This document shows, one piece after another, positions 26,717-40,669 of a stretch of 64,000 nucleotides of DNA. The DNA lies in the NCBI GenBank assembly GCA_964035795.1, contig OZ038325.1, positions 6,604,082-6,668,081 on the forward strand, read 5' to 3'. Position numbers and translations under genes: made by a program. The DNA comes from Pterobdella sp. o SKG-2022. Taxonomy: Eukaryota; Annelida; Clitellata; Hirudinida; Piscicolidae. The notes below the pieces were generated by a model that was not told the DNA's origin, did not search any database, and saw only the letters and a list, made by a program, of their open reading frames with translations. Position 1 is the stretch's first letter, and each line of letters starts with the position of its first letter.

Positions 26717-29700
26717 TCAACAAGAGCAGACAACTCAGAACACTTGATCAGCAGTCAACAAAAGCAAGTAACTCAGAACACTTGACCAGCAGTCAACAAG
26801 AGCAAGCAACTCAAAACACTTGACCAGCAGTCAACAAGAGCAGACAACTCAGAACACTTGACCAGCAGTCAACAAGAGCAGACAACTCAGAACACTTGAC
26901 CAGCAGTCAACAAGAGCAAACAACTCAGAACACTTGACCAGCAGTCAACAAGAGCAAGCAACTCAAAACATTTGACCAGCAGTCAACAAGAGCAGACAAC
27001 TCAGAACACTTGACCAACAGTCAACAAGAGCAGACAACTCAGAACACTTGACCAGCAGTCAACAAGAGCAAGCAACTCAGAACACTTGACCAGCAGTCAA
27101 CAAGAGCAGACAACTCAGAACACTTGACCGACAGTCAACAAGAGCAAGCAACTCAGAACACTTGACCAACAGTCAACAAGAGCAAGCAACTCAGAACACT
27201 TGACCAACAGTCAACAAGAGCAAGCAACTCAGAACACTTGACCAGCAGTCAACAAGAGCAAGCAACTCAGAACACTTGACCAACAGTCAACAAGAGCAAG
27301 CAACTCAGAACACTTGACCAGCAGTCAACAAGAGCAAGCAACTCAGAAGACTTGACCAACAGTCAACAAGAGCAAGTAACTCAGAACACTTGACCAGCAG
27401 TCAACAAGAGCAAGCAACTCAGAACACTTGACCAACAGTCAACAAGAGCAAGCAACTCAAAACACTTGACCAGCAGTCAACAAGAGCAGACAACTCAGAA
27501 CACTCGACCAGCAGTCAACAAGAGCAGACAACTCAGAACACTTGATCAGCAGTCAACAAGAGCAAGTAACTCAGAACACTTGACCAGCAGTCAACAAGAG
27601 CAAGCAACTCAAAACACTTGACCAGTAGTCAACAAGAGCAGACAACTCAGAACACTTGACCAGCAGTCAACAAGAGCAGACAACTCAGAACACTTGACCA
27701 GCAGTCAACAAGAGCAAACAACTCAGAACACTTGACCAGCAGTCAACAAGAGCAAACAACTCAGAACACTTGACCAGCAGTCAACAAGAGCAGACAACTC
27801 AGAACACTTGATCAGCAGTCAACAAAAGCAAGTAACTCAGAACACTTGACCAGCAGTCAACAAGAGCAAGCAACTCAAAACACTTGACCAGCAGTCAACA
27901 AGAGCAGACAACTCAGAACACTTGACCAGCAGTCAACAAGAGCAGACAACTCAGAACACTTGACCAGCAGTCAACAAGAGCAAACAACTCAGAACACTTG
28001 ACCAGCAGTCAACAAGAGCAAGCAACTCAAAACACTTGACCAGCAGTCAACAAGAGCAGACAACTCAGAACACTTGACCAACAGTCAACAAGAGCAGACA
28101 ACTCAGAACACTTGACCAGCAGTCAACAAGAGCAAGCAACTCAGAACACTTGACCAGCAGTCAACAAGAGCAGACAACTCAGAACACTTGACCGACAGTC
28201 AACAAGAGCAAGCAACTCAGAACACTTGACCAACAGTCAACAAGAGCAAGCAACTCAGAACACTTGACCAACAGTCAACAAGAGCAAGCAACTCAGAACA
28301 CTTGACCAGCAGTCAACAAGAGCAAGCAACTCAGAACACTTGACCAACAGTCAACAAGAGCAAGCAACTCAGAACACTTGACCAACAGTCAACAAGAGCA
28401 AGCAACTCAGAACACTTGACCAGCAGTCAACAAGAGCAAGCAACTCAGAAGACTTGACCAACAGTCAACAAGAGCAAGCAACTCAAAACACTTGACCAGC
28501 AGTCAACAAGAGCAAGCAACTCAGAACACTTGACCAACAGTCAACAAGAGCAAGCAACTCAAAACACTTGACCAGCAGTCAACAAGAGCAGACAACTCAG
28601 AACACTCGACCAGCAGTCAACAAGAGCAAACAACTCAGAACACTTGACCAGCAGTCAACAAGAGCAAGCAACTCAAAACACTTGACCAGCAGTCAACAAG
28701 AGCAGACAACTCAGAACACTTGACCAGCAGTCAACAAGAGCAAGCAACTCAGAACACTTGACCAACAGTCAACAAGAGCAAGCAACTCAAAACACTTGAC
28801 CAGCAGTCAACAAGAGCAGACAACTCAGAACACTTGACCAGCAGTCAACAAGAGCAAGCAACTCAGAACACTTGACCAGCAGTCAACAAGAGCAAGCAAC
28901 TCAGAACACTTGACACACAGTCAACAAGAGCAAGCAACTCAGAACACTTGACCAACAGTCAACAAGAGCAAGCAACTCAGAACACTTGACCAGCAGTCAA
29001 CAAAAGCAAGCAACTCAGAAGACTTGACCAACAGTCAACAAGAGCAAGCAACTCAGAACACTTGACCAGCAGTCAACAAGAGCAAGCAACTCAGAACACT
29101 TGACCAACAGTCAACAAGAGCAAGCAACTCAAAACACTTGACCAGCAGTCAACAAGAGCAGACAACTCAGAACACTCGACCAGCAGTCAACAAGAGCAAA
29201 CAACTCAGAACACTTGACCAGCAGTCAACAAGAGCAAGCAACTCAAAACACTTGACCAGCAGTCAACAAGAGCAAGCAACTCAGAACACTTGACCAGCAG
29301 TCAACAAGAGCAGACAACTCAGAACACTTGACCAGCAGTCAACAAGAGCAAACAACTCAGAACACTTGACCAACAGTCAACAAGAGCAAGCAACTCAAAA
29401 CACTTGACCAGCAGTCAACAAGAGCAGACAACTCAGAACATTTGATCAGCAGTCAACAAGAGCAGACAACTCAGAACACTTGACCAGCAGTCAACAAGAG
29501 CAAACAACTCAGAACACTTGACCAGCAGTCAACAAGAGCAAGCAACTCAGAACACTTGATCAGCAGTCAACAAAAGCAAGTAACTCAGAACACTCGACCA
29601 GCAGTCAACAAGAGCAAGCAACTCAGAACACTTGACCAGCAGTCAACAAGAGCAAGCAACTCAAAACACTTGACCAGCAGTCAACAAGAGCAGACAACTC

Positions 29701-31439
29701 AGAACACTTGATCAGCAGTCAACAAGAGCAAGTAACTCAGAACACTTGACCAGCAGTCAACAAGAGCAAGCAACTCAAAACACTTGACCAGTAGTCAACA
29801 AGAGCAGACAACTCAGAACACTTGATCAGCAGTCAACAAGAGCAAACAACTCAGAACACTTGACCAGCAGTCAACAAGAGCAAGCAACTCAAAACACTTG
29901 ACCAGCAGTCAACAAGAGCAGACAACTCAGAACACTTGATCAGCAGTCAACAAAAGCAAGTAACTCAGAACACTTGACCAGCAGTCAACAAGAGCAAGCA
30001 ACTCAAAACACTTGACCAGCAGTCAACAAGAGCAGACAACTCAGAACACTTGACCAGCAGTCAACAAGAGCAGACAACTCAGAACACTTGACCAGCAGTC
30101 AACAAGAGCAAACAACTCAGAACACTTGACCAACAGTCAACAAGAGCAAGCAACTCAAAACACTTGACCAGCAGTCAACAAGAGCAGACAACTCAGAACA
30201 CTTGACCAACAGTCAACAAGAGCAGACAACTCAGAACACTTGACCAGCAGTCAACAAGAGCAAGCAACTCAGAACACTTGACCAGCAGTCAACAAGAGCA
30301 GACAACTCAGAACACTTGACCAACAGTCAACAAGAGCAAGCAACTCAGAACACTTGACCAACAGTCAACAAGAGCAAGCAACTCAGAACACTTGACCAAC
30401 AGTCAACAAGAGCAAGCAACTCAAAACACTTGACCAGCAGTCAACAAGAGCAGACAACTCAGAACACTCGACCAACAGTCAACAAGAGCAAGCAACTCAG
30501 AACACTTGACCAGCAGTCAACAAGAGCAGACAACTCAGAACACTTGATCAGCAGTCAACAAGAGCAAGCAACTCAGAACACTTGACCAACAGTCAACAAG
30601 AGCAAGCAACTCAAAACACTTGACCAGCAGTCAACAAGAGCAGACAACTCAGAACACTCGACCAGCAGTCAACAAGAGCAAGCAACTCAGAACACTTGAC
30701 CAGCAGTCAACAAGAGCAAGCAACTCAGAACACTTGATCAGCAGTCAACAAGAGCAGACAACTCAGAACACTTGACCAACAGTCAACAAGAGCAAGCAAC
30801 TCAAAACACTTGACCAGCAGTCAACAAGAGCAAGCAACTCAGAACACTTGACCAACAGTCAACAAGAGCAGACAACTCAGAACACTTGACCAGCAGTCAA
30901 CAAGAGCAAGCAACTCAGAACACTTGACCAGCAGTCAACAAGAGCAGACAACTCAGAACACTTGACCAACAGTCAACAAGAGCAAGCAACTCAAAACACT
31001 TGACCAACAGTCAACAAGAGCAAGCAACTCAGAACACTTGACCAACAGTCAACAAGAGCAAGCAACTCAGAACACTTGACCAGCAGTCAACAAGATCAAG
31101 CAACTCAGAACACTTGACCAACAGTCAACAAGAGCAAGCAACTCAAAACACTTGACCAGCAGTCAACAAGAGCAGACAACTCAGAACACTCGACCAGCAG
31201 TCAACAAGAGCAAGCAACTCAAAACACTTGACCAGCAGTCAACAAGAGCAAGCAACTCAGAACACTTGACCAGCAGTCAACAAGAGCAGACAACTCAGAA
31301 CACTTGACCAGCAGTCAACAAGAGCAAGCAACTCAAAACACTTGACCAGCAGTCAACAAGAGCAAGCAACTCAAAACACTTGACCAGCAGTCAACAAGAG
31401 CAGACAACTCAGAACACTTGATCAGCAGTCAACAAGAGC

Positions 31440-34400
31440 AAGTAACTCAGAACACTTGACCAGCAGTCAACAAGAGCAAGCAACTCAAAACACTTGACCA
31501 GTAGTCAACAAGAGCAGACAACTCAGAACACTTGACCAGCAGTCAACAAGAGCAGACAACTCAGAACACTTGACCAGCAGTCAACAAGAGCAAACAACTC
31601 AGAACACTTGACCAGCAGTCAACAAGAGCAAGCAACTCAAAACACTTGACCAGCAGTCAACAAGAGCAGACAACTCAGAACACTTGATCAGCAGTCAACA
31701 AAAGCAAGTAACTCAGAACACTTGACCAGCAGTCAACAAGAGCAAGCAACTCAAAACACTTGACCAGCAGTCAACAAGAGCAGACAACTCAGAACACTTG
31801 ACCAGCAGTCAACAAGAGCAGACAACTCAGAACACTTGACCAGCAGTCAACAAGAGCAAACAACTCAGAACACTTGACCAGCAGTCAACAAGAGCAAGCA
31901 ACTCAAAACACTTGACCAGCAGTCAACAAGAGCAGACAACTCAGAACACTTGACCAACAGTCAACAAGAGCAGACAACTCAGAACACTTGACCAGCAGTC
32001 AACAAGAGCAAGCAACTCAGAACACTTGACCAGCAGTCAACAAGAGCAGACAACTCAGAACACTTGACCAACAGTCAACAAGAGCAAGCAACTCAGAACA
32101 CTTGACCAACAGTCAACAAGAGCAAGCAACTCAGAACACTTGACCAACAGTCAACAAGAGCAAGCAACTCAAAACACTTGATCAGCAGTCAACAAGAGCA
32201 GACAACTCAGAACACTCGACCAACAGTCAACAAGAGCAAGCAACTCAGAACACTTGACCAGCAGTCAACAAGAGCAAGCAACTCAAAACACTTGACCAGC
32301 AGTCAACAAGAGCAAGCAACTCAGAACACTTGACCAACAGTCAACAAGAGCAAGCAACTCAAAACACTTGACCAGCAGTCAACAAGAGCAGACAACTCAG
32401 AACACTCGACCAGCAGTCAACAAGAGCAAGCAACTCAGAACACATGACCAGCAGTCAACAAGAGCAAGCAACTCAGAACACTTGATCAGCAGTCAACAAG
32501 AGCAGACAACTCAGAACACTTGACCAACAGTCAACAAGAGCAAGCAACTCAAAACACTTGACCAGCAGTCAACAAGAGCAAGCAACTCAGAACACTTGAC
32601 CAACAGTCAACAAGAGCAAGCAACTCAAAACACTTGACCAGCAGTCAACAAGAGCAGACAACTCAGAACACTCGACCAGCAGTCAACAAGAGCAAACAAC
32701 TCAGAACACTTGACCAGCAGTCAACAAGAGCAAGCAACTCAAAACACTTGACCAGCAGTCAACAAGAGCAAGCAACTCAGAACACTTGACCAGCAGTCAA
32801 CAAGAGCAAGCAACTCAGAACACTTGACCAACAGTCAACAAGAGCAAGCAACTCAAAACACTTGACCAGCAGTCAACAAGAGCAGACAACTCAGAACACT
32901 CGACCAGCAGTCAACAAGAGCAAGCAACTCAGAACACTTGACCAGCAGTCAACAAGAGCAAGCAACTCAGAACACTTGACCAACAGTCAACAAGAGCAAG
33001 CAACTCAGAACACTTGACCAACAGTCAACAAGAGCAAGCAACTCAGAACACTTGACCAGCAGTCAACAAGAGCAAGCAACTCAGAACACTTGACCAACAG
33101 TCAACAAGAGCAAGCAACTCAGAACACTTGACCAACAGTCAACAAGAGCAAGCAACTCAGAACACTTGACCAGCAGTCAACAAGAGCAAGCAACTCAGAA
33201 GACTTGACCAACAGTCAACATGAGCAAGCAACTCAGAACACTTGACCAGCAGTCAACAAGAGCAAGCAACTCAGAACACTTGACCAACAGTCAACAAGAG
33301 CAAGCAACTCAAAACACTTGACCAGCAGTCAACAAGAGCAAGCAACTCAGAACACTTGACCAACAAACAACAAGAGCAAGCAACTCAAAACACTTGACCA
33401 GCAGTCAACAAGAGCAGACAACTCAGAACACTCGACCAGCAGTCAACAAGAGCAAGCAACTCAAAACACTTGACCAGCAGTCAACAAGAGCAAGTAACTC
33501 AGAACACTTGACCAGCAGTCAACAAGAGCAAGCAACTCAAAACACTTGACCAGTAGTCAACAAGAGCAGACAACTCAGAACACTTGACCAGCAGTCAACA
33601 AGAGCAGACAACTCAGAACACTTGACCAGCAGTCAACAAGAGCAAACAACTCAGAACACTTGACCAGCAGTCAACAAGAGCAAGCAACTCAAAACACTTG
33701 ACCAGCAGTCAACAAGAGCAGACAACTCAGAACACTTGATCAGCAGTCAACAAAAGCAAGTAACTCAGAACACTTGACCAGCAGTCAACAAGAGCAAGCA
33801 ACTCAAAACACTTGACCAGCAGTCAACAAGAGCAGACAACTCAGAACACTTGACCAGCAGTCAACAAGAGCAGACAACTCAGAACACTTGACCAGCAGTC
33901 AACAAGAGCAAACAACTCAGAACACTTGACCAGCAGTCAACAAGAGCAAGCAACTCAAAACACTTGACCAGCAGTCAACAAGAGCAGACAACTCAGAACA
34001 CTTGACCAACAGTCAACAAGAGCAGACAACTCAGAACACTTGACCAGCAGTCAACAAGAGCAAGCAACTCAGAACACTTGACCAGCAGTCAACAAGAGCA
34101 GACAACTCAGAACACTTGACCAACAGTCAACAAGAGCAAGCAACTCAGAACACTTGACCAACAGTCAACAAGAGCAAGCAACTCAGAACACTTGACCAAC
34201 AGTCAACAAGAGCAAGCAACTCAAAACACTTGATCAGCAGTCAACAAGAGCAGACAACTCAGAACACTCGACCAACAGTCAACAAGAGCAAGCAACTCAG
34301 AACACTTGACCAGCAGTCAACAAGAGCAAGCAACTCAAAACACTTGACCAGCAGTCAACAAGAGCAAGCAACTCAGAACACTTGACCAACAGTCAACAAG

Positions 34401-35410
34401 AGCAGACAACTCAGAACACTTGACCAACAGTCAACAAGAGCAGACAACTCAGAACACTCGACCAGCAGTCAACAAGAGCAAGCAACTCAGAACACATGAC
34501 CAGCAGTCAACAAGAGCAAGCAACTCAGAACACTTGATCAGCAGTCAACAAGAGCAGACAACTCAGAACACTTGACCAACAGTCAACAAGAGCAAGCAAC
34601 TCAAAACACTTGACCAGCAGTCAACAAGAGCAAGCAACTCAGAACACTTGACCAACAGTCAACAAGAGCAAGCAACTCAAAACACTTGACCAGCAGTCAA
34701 CAAGAGCAGACAACTCAGAACACTCGACCAGCAGTCAACAAGAGCAAACAACTCAGAACACTTGACCAGCAGTCAACAAGAGCAAGCAACTCAAAACACT
34801 TGACCAGCAGTCAACAAGAGCAAGCAACTCAGAACACTTGACCAGCAGTCAACAAGAGCAAGCAACTCAGAACACTTCACCAACAGTCAACAAGAGCAAG
34901 CAACTCAAAACACTTGACCAGCAGTCAACAAGAGCAGACAACTCAGAACACTCGACCAGCAGTCAACAAGAGCAAGCAACTCAGAACACTTGACCAGCAG
35001 TCAACAAGAGCAAGCAACTCAGAACACTTGACCAACAGTCAACAAGAGCAAGCAACTCAGAACACTTGACCAACAGTCAACAAGAGCAAGCAACTCAGAA
35101 CACTTGACCAGCAGTCAACAAGAGCAAGCAACTCAGAACACTTGACCAACAGTCAACAAGAGCAAGCAACTCAGAACACTTGACCAACAGTCAACAAGAG
35201 CAAGCAACTCAGAACACTTGACCAGCAGTCAACAAGAGCAAGCAACTCAGAAGACTTGACCAACAGTCAACATGAGCAAGCAACTCAGAACACTTGACCA
35301 GCAGTCAACAAGAGCAACCAACTCAGAACACTTGACCAACAGTCAACAAGAGCAAGCAACTCAAAACACTTGACCAGCAGTCAACAAGAGCAAGCAACTC
35401 AGAACACTTG
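31440..35410 (+). repeat. tandem duplication with 2052-bp period (54 monomers)
   Basis: About 31440-33360 recurs at 33492-35410. Shared rare markers: CAGTAG at 31502/33554, a CAAAAC-TTGATC junction at 32182/34234, a private CACATGACC change at 32444/34496, and the GAAGAC then CATGAG pair at 33221/35273. Copy 1 carries a private AACAAACAAC change near 33366 that copy 2 lacks. Just before the matched region copy 1 has one additional monomer. The unit is a whole number of monomers, so the duplication preserved the register. Confidence 0.88.
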
Positions 35411-38400
35411 ACCAACAGTCAACAAGAGCAAGCAACTCAAAACACTTGACCAGCAGTCAACAAGAGCAGACAACTCAGAACACTCGACCAGCAGTCAACA
35501 AGAGCAAGCAACTCAAAACACTTGACCAGCAGTCAACAAGAGCAAGCAACTCAGAACACTTGACCAGCAGTCAACAAGAGCAAGCAACTCAGAACACTTG
35601 ACCAGCAGTCAACAAGAGCAAGCAACTCAAAACACTTGACCAGCAGTCAACAAGAGCAAGCAACTCAAAACACTTGACCAGCAGTCAACAAGAGCAAGCA
35701 ACTCAGAACACTTGACCAGCAGTCAACAAGAGCAAGCAACTCAGAACACTTGACCAACAGTCAACAAGAGCAAGCAACTCAGAACACTTGACCAACAGTC
35801 AACAAGAGCAAGCAACTCAGAACACTTGACCAGCAGTCAACAAGAGCAAGCAACTCAGAACACTTGACCAACAGTCAACAAGAGCAAGCAACTCAGAACA
35901 CTTGACCAACAGTCAACAAGAGCAAGCAACTCAGAACACTTGACCAGCAGTCAACAAGAGCAAGCAACTCAGAAGACTTGACCAACAGTCAACATGAGCA
36001 AGCAACTCAGAACACTTGACCAGCAGTCAACAAGAGCAAGCAACTCAGAACACTTGACCAACAGTCAACAAGAGCAAGCAACTCAAAACACTTGACCAGC
36101 AGTCAACAAGAGCAAGCAACTCAGAACACTTGACCAACAGTCAACAAGAGCAAGCAACTCAAAACACTTGACCAGCAGTCAACAAGAGCAGACAACTCAG
36201 AACACTCGACCAGCAGTCAACAAGAGCAAGCAACTCAAAACACTTGACCAGCAGTCAACAAGAGCAAGCAACTCAGAACACTTGACCAGCAGTCAACAAG
36301 AGCAAGCAACTCAGAACACTTGACCAGCAGTCAACAAGAGCAAGCAACTCAAAACACTTGACCAGCAGTCAACAAGAGCAAGCAACTCAAAACACTTGAC
36401 CAGCAGTCAACAAGAGCAAGCAACTCAGAACACTTGACCAGCAGTCAACAAGAGCAAGCAACTCAGAACACTTGACCAACAGTCAACAAGAGCAAGCAAC
36501 TCAAAACACTTGACCAGCAGTCAACAAGAGCAGACAACTCAGAACACTCGACCAGCAGTCAACAAGAGCAAGCAACTCAGAACACTTGACCAGCAGTCAA
36601 CAAGAGCAAGCAACTCAGAACACTTGACCAACAGTCAACAAGAGCAAGCAACTCAGAACACTTGACCAACAGTCAACAAGAGCAAGCAACTCAGAACACT
36701 TGACCAGCAGTCAACAAGAGCAAGCAACTCAGAACACTTGACCAACAGTCAACAAGAGCAAGCAACTCAGAACACTTGACCAACAGTCAACAAGAGCAAG
36801 CAACTCAGAACACTTGACCAGCAGTCAACAAGAGCAAGCAACTCAGAAGACTTGACCAACAGTCAACATGAGCAAGCAACTCAGAACACTTGACCAGCAG
36901 TCAACAAGAGCAAGCAACTCAGAACACTTGACCAACAGTCAACAAGAGCAAGCAACTCAAAACACTTGACCAGCAGTCAACAAGAGCAAGCAACTCAAAA
37001 CACTTGACCAGCAGTCAACAAGAGCAGACAACTCAGAACACTCGACCAGCAGTCAACAAGAGCAAGCAACTCAAAACACTTGACCAGCAGTCAACAAGAG
37101 CAAGCAACTCAGAACACTTGACCAGCAGTCAACAAGAGCAAGCAACTCAGAACACTTGACCAGCAGTCAACAAGAGCAAGCAACTCAAAACACTTGACCA
37201 GCAGTCAACAAGAGCAGACAACTCAGAACACTTGACCAACAGTCAACAAGAGCAAGCAACTCAGAACACTTGACCAACAGTCAACAAGAGCAAGCAACTC
37301 AGAACACTTGACCAGCAGTCAACAAGAGCAAGCAACTCAGAAGACTTGACCAACAGTCAACATGAGCAAGCAACTCAGAACACTTGACCAGCAGTCAACA
37401 AGAGCAAGCAACTCAGAACACTTGACCAACAGTCAACAAGAGCAAGCAACTCAAAACACTTGACCAGCAGTCAACAAGAGCAAGCAACTCAGAACACTTG
37501 ACCAACAGTCAACAAGAGCAAGCAACTCAAAACACTTGACCAGCAGTCAACAAGAGCAAGCAACTCAGAACACTCGACCAGCAGTCAACAAGAGCAAGCA
37601 ACTCAAAACACTTGACCAGCAGTCAACAAGAGCAAGCAACTCAGAACACTTGACCAGCAGTCAACAAGAGCAAGCAACTCAGAACACTTGACCAGCAGTC
37701 AACAAGAGCAAGCAACTCAAAACACTTGACCAGCAGTCAACAAGAGCAAGCAACTCAAAACACTTGACCAGCAGTCAACAAGAGCAAGCAACTCAGAACA
37801 CTTGACCAGCAGTCAACAAGAGCAAGCAACTCAGAACACTTGACCAACAGTCAACAAGAGCAAGCAACTCAAAACACTTGACCAGCAGTCAACAAGAGCA
37901 GACAACTCAGAACACTCGACCAGCAGTCAACAAGAGCAAGCAACTCAGAACACTTGACCAGCAGTCAACAAGAGCAAGCAACTCAGAACACTTGACCAAC
38001 AGTCAACAAGAGCAAGCAACTCAGAACACTTGACCAACAGTCAACAAGAGCAAGCAACTCAGAACACTTGACCAGCAGTCAACAAGAGCAAGCAACTCAG
38101 AACACTTGACCAACAGTCAACAAGAGCAAGCAACTCAGAACACTTGACCAACAGTCAACAAGAGCAAGCAACTCAGAACACTTGACCAGCAGTCAACAAG
38201 AGCAAGCAACTCAGAAGACTTGACCAACAGTCAACAAGAGCAAGCAACTCAGAACACTTGACCAGCAGTCAACAAGAGCAAGCAACTCAGAACACTTGAC
38301 CAACAGTCAACAAGAGCAAGCAACTCAAAACACTTGACCAGCAGTCAACAAGAGCAAGCAACTCAAAACACTTGACCAGCAGTCAACAAGAGCAGACAAC

Positions 38401-40669
38401 TCAGAACACTCGACCAGCAGTCAACAAGAGCAAGCAACTCAAAACACTTGACCAGCAGTCAACAAGAGCAAGCAACTCAGAACACTTGACCAGCAGTCAA
38501 CAAGAGCAAGCAACTCAGAACACTTGACCAGCAGTCAACAAGAGCAAGCAACTCAAAACACTTGACCAGCAGTCAACAAGAGCAGACAACTCAGAACACT
38601 TGATCAGCAGTCAACAAGAGCAAGTAACTCAGAACACTTGACCAGCAGTCAACAAGAGCAAGCAACTCAAAACACTTGACCAGTAGTCAACAAGAGCAGA
38701 CAACTCAGAACACTTGACCAGCAGTCAACAAGAGCAGACAACTCAGAACACTTGACCAGCAGTCAACAAGAGCAAACAACTCAGAACACTTGACCAGCAG
38801 TCAACAAGAGCAAGCAACTCAAAACACTTGACCAGCAGTCAACAAGAGCAGACAACTCAGAACACTTGATCAGCAGTCAACAAAAGCAAGTAACTCAGAA
38901 CACTTGACCAGCAGTCAACAAGAGCAAGCAACTCAAAACACTTGACCAGCAGTCAATAAGAGCAGACAACTCAGAACACTTGACCAGCAGTCAACAAGAG
39001 CAGACAACTCAGAACACTTGACCAGCAGTCAACAAGAGCAAACAACTCAGAACACTTGACCAGCAGTCAACAAGAGCAAGCAACTCAAAACACTTGACCA
39101 GCAGTCAACAAGAGCAGACAACTCAGAAAACTTGACCAACAGTCAACAAGAGCAGACAACTCAGAACACTTGACCAGCAGTCAACAAGAGCAAGCAACTC
39201 AGAACACTTGACCAGCAGTCAACAAGAGCAGACAACTCAGAACACTTGATCAGCAGTCAACAAAAGCAAGTAACTCAGAACACTCGACCAGCAGTCAACA
39301 AGAGCCAGCAACTCAGAACACTTGACCAGCAGTCAACAAGAGCAAGCAACTCAGAACACTTGATCAGCAGTCAACAAGAGCAGACAACTCAGAACACTTG
39401 ACCAACAGTCAACAAAAGCAAGCAACTCAGAACACTTGACCAACAGTCAACACGAGCAAGCAACTCAGAACACTTGTCCAACAGTCAACAAGAGCAAGCA
39501 ACTCAAAACACTTGACCAGCAGTCAACAAGAGCAGACAACTCAGAACACTCGACCAGCAGTCAACAAGAGCAAGCAACTCAGAACACTTGATCAGCAGTC
39601 AACAAGAGCAGACAACTCAGAACACTTGACCAACAGTCAACAAGAGCAGACAACTCAGAACACTTGACCAGGAGTCAACAAGAGCAAGCAACTCAGAACA
39701 CTTGACCAGCAGTCAACAAGAGCAGACAACTCAGAACACTTGACCAACAGTCAACAAGAGCAAGCAACTCAGAACACTTGACCAACAGTCAACAAGAGCA
39801 AGCAACTCAGAACACTTGACCAACAGTCAACAAGAGCAAGCAACTCAAAACACTTGACCAGCAGTCAACAAGAGCAGACAACTCAGAACACTCGACCAAC
39901 AGTCAACAAGAGCAAGCAACTCAGAACACTTGACCAGCAGTCAACAAGAGCAAGCAACTCAGAACACTTGACCAGCAGTCAACAAGAGCAAGCAACTCAG
40001 AACACTTGACCAACAGTCAACAAGAGCAAGCAACTCAAAACACTTGACCAGCAGTCAACAAGAGCAGACAACTCAGAACACTCGACCAGCAGTCAACAAG
40101 AGCAAGCAACTCAGAACATTTGACCAGCAGTCAACAAGAGCAAGCAACTCAGAACACTTGATCAGCAGTCAACAAGAGCAGACAACTCAGAACACTTGAC
40201 CAACAGTCAACAAGAGCAAGCAACTCAAAACACTTGACCAGCAGTCAACAAGAGCAAGCAACTCAGAACACTTGACCAACAGTCAACAAGAGCAGACAAC
40301 TCAGAACACTTGACCAGCAGTCAACAAGAGCAAGCAACTCAGAACACTTGACCAGCAGTCAACAAGAGCAGACAACTCAGAACACTTGACCAACAGTCAA
40401 CAAGAGCAAGCAACTCAAAACACTTGACCAACAGTCAACAAGAGCAAGCAACTCAGAACACTTGACCAACAGTCAACAAGAGCAAGCAACTCAGAACACT
40501 TGACCAGCAGTCAACAAGATCAAGCAACTCAGAACACTTGACCAACAGTCAACAAGAGCAAGCAACTCAAAACACTTGACCAACAGTCAACAAGAGCAGA
40601 CAACTCAGAACACTCGACCAGCAGTCAACAAGAGCAAGCAACTCAAAACACTTGACCAGCAGTCAACAA

